Shown one piece after another: positions 57,247 through 64,000 of a stretch of 64,000 nt of DNA (its first letter is position 1; every line of letters starts with the position of its first letter). The DNA is from Sandaracinaceae bacterium (GTDB lineage: Bacteria; Myxococcota_A; Polyangia; Polyangiales; JADJQN01). A program made the position numbers and the translations under genes. The notes under the pieces are model-generated. The model was not told the origin of the DNA. It was given only the letters and a program-made list of their open reading frames with translations, and did no database searches. The stretch covers positions 372,001-436,000 of the forward strand of contig JADJQN010000001.1 in the NCBI GenBank assembly GCA_016712745.1, written 5' to 3'.

Positions 57247-58788
57247 GTGACGCAGGTGCGAGCAGGCAAAGTCTACCTCTTGGGCGCGGGACCCGGCGAT
57301 CCGGATCTTGTGACGCTGCGCGCGAAGAAGCATCTTGCCGAGGCGGATGTCGTTCTCTACGACGCGCTCGTGCATGAAGACTTGCTTCGCCTCTGTCGCA
57401 AGGACGCAAAGAAAGTTTTTGTCGGCAAGCGTGCCGGTCGCGCGAGCGAACGGCAGGCGGCGATTAACGAGCGCATGGTCTCCGAGGCGCGCGCGGGCAA
57501 CGTGGTCGCGCGCCTCAAAGGAGGCGACCCATACCTCTTTGGACGAGGCTCGGAAGAGGCCGAGCATCTGGCCAATGCCGGCGTAGCGTTCGAGGTCGTG
57601 CCGGGAGTGACTTCTCCGCTGGCCGTATGCGCCTACGCGGGTATATCGCTTACGCACCGCGACCTCGCGAGCAGTGTCGCGTTCATTACAGCGGTCGAGT
57701 CGGGCGGCGACGAAGAGACTAGTCACGATTGGGCGAAGCTTGCGACGGCCACCGACACGCTTGTCATCTTCATGGGCGTACGCACGCTTGGCGCGGTGAT
57801 GGATAAGCTCGTCGCGAATGGACGTTCCCCGTCCACACCCGCCGCGGTATTTCACTGGGCCTCGCTTCCTCAGCAACGCACCGTAGTCGGCACGGTCGCG
57901 ACCATCGCCGAGCTTGCCGATAAGGCCGAGCTTGCGCTGCCCGCGCTCACTGTCGTTGGTGATGTGGTGGGTCTTCGCGAGAAGCTCCGCTGGTACGACA
58001 CCCAACCGCTTTTTGGGAAGCGCGTATTCGTTGGTCGTGCCGAAGAACAAAACGACGGATTTGCCGCCTTGCTTCGCGCGCGCGGGGCCGAGCCCGTAGC
58101 GCATCCGCTCATTCGCATCGAGGCCCCCGAGGCAATCGAACCGTTGCAGCGCGCAGTTCAAGCCGCGTCGTCGTATCGATGGGTGCTGTTCACGAGCAGC
58201 AACGCCGTCCACGCTTTCCTTAATGAAGCGAAGGCTCAAGGTCGCGATGCGCGCGTCTTTGGCGAAGCAAAGATCTGCGCGATAGGTCCAGCCACTGCGG
58301 AGTCTCTCGCCGCCTACGGTATTCGCGCCGACCTGACTCCAGCCGAGTATCGCGGTGAAGCGGTGGCGGAAGCCCTTCGTGCAGCCGAACCTTCCCTCAA
58401 GGATGTTCGTGTACTGCTTCCCCGGGCTGCCGTCGCGCGAGATGTGCTGCCGGACACACTTCGCGCAAACGGCGCGCTCGTGGACATCGTCGATGCGTAC
58501 CGCACAGCGGCACCGCCTGAAACGGAACGCGCGGCGATCGCTGCGTGCATCGAGAACGGCGACGTCGACGTCGTAACCATCACCTCTCCCTCGAGCGTTC
58601 AGAACCTCGTTCGCATACTTGGACCCAACGCGGCGAAAACGCTTGAGCGCCTCAAGCTCGCCTCAATAGGCCCGGTAACAACGAAAGCAGCGCAGGAATT
58701 GGGCCTCACGGTGCATATCACGGCGACCGAATACACAACGGTGGGCTTGCTCGACGCGCTCGAGAGCTATTATACGGAGACGCACTGA
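57247..58788 (+). CDS. cobA-hemD: Fused uroporphyrinogen-III methyltransferase and synthase
   Basis: 513 aa from the GTG at 57247 (MTQVRAGKVYLLGAGPGDPD). Residues 8-250 are CobA/SUMT: SAM-binding GAGPGDPDLVTLRA, RLKGGDPYLFGRGSEEAEHL, HRDLASSVAFITA. Residues 255-513 are HemD (uroporphyrinogen-III synthase): RWVLFTSSNAVHAFL, AIGPATAESLAAYGI, TITSPSSVQNLVRIL, IGPVTTKAAQELGL. The fusion makes uroporphyrinogen III and methylates it toward siroheme or corrinoids. The downstream hemB start overlaps its stop (TGATG). Confidence 0.93.
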   Translation: MTQVRAGKVYLLGAGPGDPDLVTLRAKKHLAEADVVLYDALVHEDLLRLCRKDAKKVFVGKRAGRASERQAAINERMVSEARAGNVVARLKGGDPYLFGRGSEEAEHLANAGVAFEVVPGVTSPLAVCAYAGISLTHRDLASSVAFITAVESGGDEETSHDWAKLATATDTLVIFMGVRTLGAVMDKLVANGRSPSTPAAVFHWASLPQQRTVVGTVATIAELADKAELALPALTVVGDVVGLREKLRWYDTQPLFGKRVFVGRAEEQNDGFAALLRARGAEPVAHPLIRIEAPEAIEPLQRAVQAASSYRWVLFTSSNAVHAFLNEAKAQGRDARVFGEAKICAIGPATAESLAAYGIRADLTPAEYRGEAVAEALRAAEPSLKDVRVLLPRAAVARDVLPDTLRANGALVDIVDAYRTAAPPETERAAIAACIENGDVDVVTITSPSSVQNLVRILGPNAAKTLERLKLASIGPVTTKAAQELGLTVHITATEYTTVGLLDALESYYTETH

Positions 58789-59786
58789 TGCCCTTCCCTA
58801 TCGAACGCCCTCGTCGTCTGCGCCGTACCGCTACGCTTCGCCGAATGGTGCGCGAGACAACTTTGTCCGCTGCGGACTTTGTACTTCCGCTCTTTGCATG
58901 TGGCGGCAAGGGTGTGCGGCGCGAGATCAAGAGCATGCCCGGTGTCGCACAGCTCAGCGTGGACGGCATCGTTAAGGAGGCAAAGCTTGCGGCAAGCGTA
59001 GGGGTGCCTGCCGTGATCCTATTCGGCATCCCTGAAGACAAAGACGCCGAAGGGTCGCGCGGATGGGATGCGAGCGGACCTGTCGCAGTGAGCGTTGCCG
59101 AAATCAAAAGCGCACTGCCCGAGATGCTAGTCATCACGGATGTGTGCATGTGCGAGTACACGGACCACGGCCATTGCGGCCCGCTCACGCGCGTGAAATC
59201 TGGCGAAGCCTGCGTCGATAACGACCGAACTCTTGACCTGCTTGCCCGAGAGGCCCTCTGTCACGCGCGCGCGGGCGCCGACATCGTGGCGCCCAGCGAT
59301 ATGATGGACGGCCGCGTCGGTCACATTCGCGCGGCGCTCGATGCCGAGGGCTTCGCGGACATCGCGATACTTTCGTACGCTGCCAAGTACGCCAGTGCCT
59401 TCTACGGTCCATTCCGGGAGGCGGCGGAGAGCGCGCCCAAAGAAGGCGACCGACGAGGCTACCAAATGGACCCCGCCAACCGTCGCGAGGCATTGCGCGA
59501 GGTGCGCCTCGATCTGGACGAAGGCGCGGACATGATCATGGTGAAGCCGGCTCTCTCGTACCTCGATGTGATCCGCGAAGTGCGCGATGCTGTGGACGTG
59601 CCCGTGGCCGCCTACAACGTCAGCGGCGAGTACTCAATGGTAAAGGCCGCAGCTAAAGCGGGCATGATTGACGAGGAGCGCGCGATGATGGAAATCCTGC
59701 TTTCAATAAAGCGCGCTGGCGCGGATTTCATACTCACCTACCACGCGATTGAAGCGGCTCGCGCACTTGCAAAGGGGCCGGTATGA
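58788..59786 (+). CDS. hemB: Delta-aminolevulinic acid dehydratase (porphobilinogen synthase)
   Basis: 332 aa. Condenses two aminolevulinate molecules to porphobilinogen in tetrapyrrole synthesis. Zinc-type active site: C120, C122 and C130 (CMCEYTDHGHCG). Catalytic lysines are K200 (SYAAKYASAFYGPFREA) and K253 (MVKPALSYLDVI). It forms an overlapping operon with cobA-hemD. The three-Cys set argues for a zinc rather than a magnesium enzyme. Confidence 0.95.
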   Translation: MPFPIERPRRLRRTATLRRMVRETTLSAADFVLPLFACGGKGVRREIKSMPGVAQLSVDGIVKEAKLAASVGVPAVILFGIPEDKDAEGSRGWDASGPVAVSVAEIKSALPEMLVITDVCMCEYTDHGHCGPLTRVKSGEACVDNDRTLDLLAREALCHARAGADIVAPSDMMDGRVGHIRAALDAEGFADIAILSYAAKYASAFYGPFREAAESAPKEGDRRGYQMDPANRREALREVRLDLDEGADMIMVKPALSYLDVIREVRDAVDVPVAAYNVSGEYSMVKAAAKAGMIDEERAMMEILLSIKRAGADFILTYHAIEAARALAKGPV

Positions 59787-60163
59787 CCCGCGTCCTGCTG
59801 AGTCTCCTCGCAGCGCTATCGCTTGTCGCGTGCAGCACAGCGAGCGCTGGCGAGATGATCACGCTGCAGACGGCTGACCTTCCGGCGACGGCGGGCATGT
59901 CCGGTGAGGTCTGGCAGACGTCAAACTGGTCCGGCGGTGGCGCTAGCTGGATACGCTATCCCGGTCACACGGCCGTCAGTATCCCCCATCCGCTTGGGCG
60001 GACACCCGCGAGCGTTCTTATCTATCTCTCGTTCGACGTGTCCGGAGTAGGCGCAGCCATCGCTTCGGGCGACCTCTCGCACATCGACTCGGTAACCGCC
60101 GAGCGCGTCACGGTGTCCAACAATACGAGCGAGGACTTCTTCCTTCGCGTCGTCCTGCAGTGA
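59783..60163 (+). CDS. Small lipoprotein of unknown function
   Basis: 126 aa. Signal MTRVLLSLLAALSLVACST with lipobox LVAC. The mature part is beta-rich (ASWIRYPGHTAVSIPHPLGR, PASVLIYLSFDVSG). It overlaps the hemB stop by 4 bp and is probably part of that operon, but the link to tetrapyrrole synthesis is not evident. Confidence 0.6.
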   Translation: MTRVLLSLLAALSLVACSTASAGEMITLQTADLPATAGMSGEVWQTSNWSGGGASWIRYPGHTAVSIPHPLGRTPASVLIYLSFDVSGVGAAIASGDLSHIDSVTAERVTVSNNTSEDFFLRVVLQ

Positions 60164-60651
60164 CCGATGCGCTACCCGATCGCACCCTGCGCATCGACGT
60201 AAGTGCCGAGCGTTCAGTAGGCGTGCTGCGTCTGGTGGCCGCCGCGATCGTGCTCGCCGGCGTCGTCGCGATTGTCGCCACCCGCCCCGCGCCGCTTGGC
60301 TATTTGGTCGTCGCGCTTTGTTTGCTCGTCGCCGCGCTCTTCGCGCGCGCGTTCGTACTGAGCGTTCGAAGAACCAAGAACGCGGGTGGATACTTCCTGC
60401 GGCTCACCGAAAAAAGCCTGGAGCTGTCGGAGGATACTCGCCAAATCGCGGTCGATTGGGAACAGATCCGCTCGGTGAACGTGAATCAAGATCGCTTGGT
60501 GGTGGAGCTGGCGCGCCATTCGGGGCAGCCGATCCAGATCGAGCCACGCTACCCAAACCTCGGAATCGACGAGCTCGCCAGCATGATTGAAGCGTACCGA
60601 ATCCGCGCAGAGGCCCGCGCAACAGAGCCACGGCCAGCTAATCAGGGCTGA
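60160..60651 (+). CDS. Two-TM protein with a possible PH-like domain
   Basis: 163 aa, GTG start overlapping the upstream stop. Two adjacent membrane segments (VLRLVAAAIVLAGVVAIVAT, LGYLVVALCLLVAALFARAF), then a soluble part whose pattern (YFLRLTEKSLELSED, IAVDWEQIRSVNVNQDRLVV) resembles a bacterial PH-like domain. Function unknown. Confidence 0.6.
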   Translation: MTDALPDRTLRIDVSAERSVGVLRLVAAAIVLAGVVAIVATRPAPLGYLVVALCLLVAALFARAFVLSVRRTKNAGGYFLRLTEKSLELSEDTRQIAVDWEQIRSVNVNQDRLVVELARHSGQPIQIEPRYPNLGIDELASMIEAYRIRAEARATEPRPANQG

Positions 60652-60769
60652 TACGAGGCGTCGGGCGTGCGCCTCCTGGTGCCGACGTTACGACTTGATG
60701 GTAAAGGTGGCTCACGGTTCAGGGGACCTGCCGGGAGTCCGGCCAGGTGAACTAAGGAGCGGAGTGGTC

Positions 60770-63700
60770 ATGAAGGCTTACCTTTGTAGCGGGCTTGGTC
60801 TTGCGTGTGTTGTCGCGCTGGTCGGTTGTGGGCGAACCCTGCCATACGTGCCCGGGCCTGCTGAGGACGGTGGCGCGGACGCTGCGATAGCCGACGCCCG
60901 CATGGACGCACCGCGCGACGCTCGCGTGGACGCGCCGAATGACGCTCGCGTGGATATGCCGGTGGGCGTGCCGGGAATTATCGTGACTCCCACGATGGGA
61001 CTCATGACGTCGGAAATGGGTGGCACCGCCACCTTCACCGTCGTGCTTGCTTCGCCGCCGTCGATGAGCGTGGTCGTTGCGCTCGCAAGCAGCGATACGT
61101 CGGAAGGCACAGTCGCGCCGGCGAGCCTCACCTTCACCACGATCAACTGGAACGCGCCGCAGGTGGTCACAGTCACGGGCGTAGATGACCCAATCGGCGA
61201 TGGCCCGGTTGCCTACTCAATTGTAACCGCGCCCGCTTCCAGCGGAGATATTCGCTACAGCGGATTGAACGCCGCCGACGTCGCGGTGACCAACATCGAC
61301 GACGAGACTGCAGGCATCACGGTCACGCCGACATCGGTTCTCGACACCGACGAGGCTGGCGCTGTGGCGACGTTTACTATCCGACTCAACACGGCGCCGA
61401 CCGCGAACGTCACCATTTCGCTCTCGAGCTCCAACATTGCCGAAGGCCACGTAAGTCCTGCGTCGGTCGAATTCACTCCCGCGTCGTGGTCGTCGCCCAT
61501 CACCGTGACTGTGACTGGCGTCGACGACTCGGTCGCAGACGGGGATCAGCCATACACGATCGATACGGCGCCGGCGGTCAGCGCCGACCCCACGTACTCG
61601 GGGCTCGACGCCGAGAACGTGTCGCTGATCAATCTAGACAACGAAATGCCTGGAATTCTCGTTGACCCAACCGTGGGTCTGACGACGACCGAGGTCGGCG
61701 GCACTGCCACGTTTACCGTCGCTCTGCGCTCGCAGCCGGCGGCCGACGTGATGATCCCGGTCGTGGTCAGCGACGACACGGAGGGTGTCCTATCGACGAT
61801 GACCGTGAACTTCACCACGATGAACTGGAACGTGCCGCAGGCTGTGACGGTCACCGGCCAGGACGACGCCGTGGCGGATGGAGACCAGCTCTACACCGTG
61901 CAGGTAGGCCCATCGACGAGCACAGACCTGGCGTACAACGGGCTGAGCGGCGCCGCCGTCAATCTCACGAACAGCGACAATGAGACTCCCGGCATTACGG
62001 CGACGTCGTCGGCGGGATTAAATACGACCGAGAGCGGCGGCACAGCGACGTTTACTGTTTTGCTCGACTCCATGCCGTCAGCCGACGTCACCATCACGCT
62101 CACGAGCAGCAATCTTGCCGAGGGCACCGTGGCTCCTGCATCGCTCACGTTCACTCCGCTCGACTGGAACATCGCCCAGACCGTCACGCTCACGGGCGTT
62201 GACGATCCGGTTGCCGACGGCAGCCAACCTTACCAAGTGACGTTGCACGTGTCGGCTTCAGCCGATCCGGACTATCTGGCACTTGCCGATATCCTCGTGA
62301 ATGTAAGCAACACCGACAACGAAACGCCGAGCATCACGGTGTCTCCGACGCTCGGCTTGTTGACGAACGAAAGCGGTGCCACCGCAACATTCACGATTGT
62401 GCTCAGCTCGCAGCCTACGGCCGACGTCACAATTCCTGTCGCCTCGGACACGCCGAGCGAAGGTTCTGTCTCGCCGGCATTTGTGACGCTCACCGCAGCG
62501 ACGTGGAACGTCCCGCAGCTGGTCACCGTTACGGGCGTCAACGATTCAATCGCCGATGGGTCTCGCGTCTTCAGTATCATCACGGGCGCAGCGACAAGCG
62601 CCGACCTCAACTACGACGGCCAGAATCCCGACGACGTGCAAGTCACCAATGCCGATAACGACGTCGTCGGCATCACGGTTTCGCCGACCTCGATCGTTGC
62701 GGCGGAGGGAGGCGCGCCAGGAACATTCACGCTCGCGCTCACATCGCAGCCGACCGCCGATGTCACGATTTCGCTGAGCATTCTCGACGGTTCGCAGGGC
62801 ATGGCTTCCCCGGCTTCTCTCACGTTCACGCCGGCCGATTGGAACACTCCGCAGACCGTCACTGTCGTCGCCGTAAATGACCTTGTCGCTGACGGTAGCG
62901 TAGTTGGATCGATCATCACGGAGGCCGCGACGAGCACTGATATGGGCTACAGCGGATTCGATCCGGCCAACGTGACCGTCACGTTCACCGACAACGATGT
63001 CGCGAGCGTCGTGGTCGCGCCGACGTCCGGTCTGACGACCAGCGAGGCTTTCGCATCAGCGATGTTCACCGTCGTGCTTACGTCCCAGCCCACGGCGGAC
63101 ATTACGGTCCCGCTCGCCAGCAACAACACGGCCGAGGGAACTGTGGCGCCGGCGATGCTCACGTTCACCGCGCTCAATTGGAACGTGCCCCAGGCCGTGA
63201 CGGTCACAGGTGCAAATGACAACATCGTCGACGGAACCGTCGCGTACACCGTCAGCGTCGGTCCCGCGATAAGCTCTGATCTCGTTTACAACGGCCTTAC
63301 CGCGAGCAGCGTTTCGCTGAGCAACTCCGACAACGACACGGGAGCCATCAGCGTCTCTCCGACATCCGGTCTCATGGTCACTGAAGCGGGCACAAGCGCC
63401 ACCTTTACCATCGTGCTCACCGTGCAAACCGCGGCGGATGTCACCGTCGGCTTGTCCGTGAACGACACAACGGAAGTGAGCATCTCGCCTTCGTCGGTGA
63501 CGTTCACAGCGTCCACCTGGAACGTGCCGCAGACGGTCACGGTGACGGGTGTTTCAGACGGCTTGTCGGATCTCGATCAGACGTGGATTGCTCTGACGGC
63601 AGCGTCGACGAGCACACTCGCCGGCTATAGCGGAATCAATCCTTCAGACGTGAGCGGGGTCACCCTCGACACCGACTCGCAGCGCTGCGTGAGCTGCGAC

Positions 63701-64000
63701 AATAGCTATGTGGCACGCGGCGGATTCGGTCCGCCTATCGGCATGACCTCCTTTCTCTCGCAGACGGGTCGTTACGTCGTATTCTTGAGCAACGCATCAA
63801 ACCTTGTGAGCGGCGACACCAATATGTCGACGGACGTGTTCGTGCGTGATCGCCAGACGGCGACGGTCTCGCGCGTCAATCTCACGAGCGCCGGGGCTGA
63901 ATCGCCGAGCGGCTGCAGCGCTGGCTACGCGAGCATCTCCTTGGACGGTCGCTATGTGGCGATGTCGTGTTCGTCCAATGATCTGGTCGCGGGCGACACC
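60770..64000 (+). CDS. Large repeat lipoprotein with C-terminal beta-propeller, 3' end outside window
   Basis: Open from the ATG at 60770 (AAGGAG at 60754-60759) to the end of the window, so at least 1,077 residues. Lipoprotein signal MKAYLCSGLGLACVVALVGC. A linker with DARVDAP units is followed by eight repeats starting at 60974, 61313, 61652, 61991, 62330, 62669, 63005 and 63344; the spacing is 339 bp except for one of 336. Each has a core such as TVAPASLTFTTINWNAPQVV and a TVTGVDD end. After 63660, DVFVRDRQTATVSRVN suggests a PD40/TolB-like beta-propeller that runs off the edge. Probably an extracellular adhesin or sensor. Confidence 0.85.
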   Translation, partial: MKAYLCSGLGLACVVALVGCGRTLPYVPGPAEDGGADAAIADARMDAPRDARVDAPNDARVDMPVGVPGIIVTPTMGLMTSEMGGTATFTVVLASPPSMSVVVALASSDTSEGTVAPASLTFTTINWNAPQVVTVTGVDDPIGDGPVAYSIVTAPASSGDIRYSGLNAADVAVTNIDDETAGITVTPTSVLDTDEAGAVATFTIRLNTAPTANVTISLSSSNIAEGHVSPASVEFTPASWSSPITVTVTGVDDSVADGDQPYTIDTAPAVSADPTYSGLDAENVSLINLDNEMPGILVDPTVGLTTTEVGGTATFTVALRSQPAADVMIPVVVSDDTEGVLSTMTVNFTTMNWNVPQAVTVTGQDDAVADGDQLYTVQVGPSTSTDLAYNGLSGAAVNLTNSDNETPGITATSSAGLNTTESGGTATFTVLLDSMPSADVTITLTSSNLAEGTVAPASLTFTPLDWNIAQTVTLTGVDDPVADGSQPYQVTLHVSASADPDYLALADILVNVSNTDNETPSITVSPTLGLLTNESGATATFTIVLSSQPTADVTIPVASDTPSEGSVSPAFVTLTAATWNVPQLVTVTGVNDSIADGSRVFSIITGAATSADLNYDGQNPDDVQVTNADNDVVGITVSPTSIVAAEGGAPGTFTLALTSQPTADVTISLSILDGSQGMASPASLTFTPADWNTPQTVTVVAVNDLVADGSVVGSIITEAATSTDMGYSGFDPANVTVTFTDNDVASVVVAPTSGLTTSEAFASAMFTVVLTSQPTADITVPLASNNTAEGTVAPAMLTFTALNWNVPQAVTVTGANDNIVDGTVAYTVSVGPAISSDLVYNGLTASSVSLSNSDNDTGAISVSPTSGLMVTEAGTSATFTIVLTVQTAADVTVGLSVNDTTEVSISPSSVTFTASTWNVPQTVTVTGVSDGLSDLDQTWIALTAASTSTLAGYSGINPSDVSGVTLDTDSQRCVSCDNSYVARGGFGPPIGMTSFLSQTGRYVVFLSNASNLVSGDTNMSTDVFVRDRQTATVSRVNLTSAGAESPSGCSAGYASISLDGRYVAMSCSSNDLVAGDT
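60974..63660 (+). repeat. Eight 339-bp coding repeats
   Basis: Tandem units of 113 codons (one of 112), each with a Thr/Ser-rich beginning, an L(T/A)FTxxxWNxPQ core and a VTGxDD end. The units are diverged in DNA but keep the length closely, so purifying selection on the protein fold is likely. Confidence 0.85.

Overview
The window is GC-rich and carries features common in Myxococcota (Deltaproteobacteria sensu lato): eukaryote-like Ser/Thr kinases with HRD/DFG motifs, a TPR-ATPase, giant FecR/VIT/VWA/TPR lipoproteins, carboxypeptidase-regulatory-like repeat proteins, Cys-rich lipoproteins with DNDGN motifs and many predicted lipoproteins. Housekeeping genes (CCA-adding enzyme, rpmB, cobA-hemD, hemB, rluA-like) indicate a chromosome. 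The taxonomic call is inference from gene content; no rRNA or tRNA was seen.

Region 1 (1-20,200) is a mosaic. A 160-bp repeat occurs five times (349-2081, 10265-10424, 10630-12360, 15825-15984 inverted, 18572-20183). Each copy contains a 29-bp dif-like Xer core: an XerD-like arm AGTTTACATAT, 7 central bases, and an XerC-like arm TTATGCGAAGC. Three copies carry an IS1202/ISNCY-type insertion sequence of about 1.57 kb, placed exactly 5 bp beyond the XerC-like arm. Two copies have a 5-bp GGATT target duplication on both sides; the other two repeats are empty sites. Between the repeats lie separate gene modules: a CusCBA metal-efflux operon with a Cys-rich protein and heme A synthase; a 205-bp pstA scrap; a stress group (cupin, UspA-Cache fusion, DsbA-like, OsmC); and a TPR fragment, a phosphate-porin-like gene and the tail of an RGG protein. 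Genes are cut at most repeat borders. This layout resembles the pdif modules of Acinetobacter plasmids but sits among chromosomal genes. It is the most interesting feature of the window, with mis-assembly at repeats as the main alternative.

Region 2 (20,200-31,980) is mostly on the minus strand: yfgM-bamB-like envelope genes, Cys-rich lipoproteins, a ComEA-like HhH protein, and an overlapping operon of a TPR-ATPase, a CCA-adding enzyme, a CpsB-like PHP phosphatase and an LPG-synthase-type membrane protein. Region 3 (32,140-46,675) holds two Ser/Thr kinases, a secreted papain-like protease with a P domain, and two tandem 1.4-1.5 k-residue FecR-VIT-VWA-TPR lipoproteins. Region 4 (46,679-60,651) has small envelope proteins, an RluA-type pseudouridine synthase, L28, a repeat/PDZ protein, an MBL-fold hydrolase, an adenine/adenosine deaminase, a fatty-acid-hydroxylase-like protein and a tetrapyrrole operon (cobA-hemD, hemB). 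Region 5 (60,770 to the end) is an open-ended lipoprotein with eight 113-residue repeats and the start of a beta-propeller.

Several genes are broken by single-base shifts (transposases, porin, second kinase, repeat/PDZ protein, possibly the first VIT/VWA protein). Some of these shifts lie in homopolymers, so residual sequencing error is a serious possibility.
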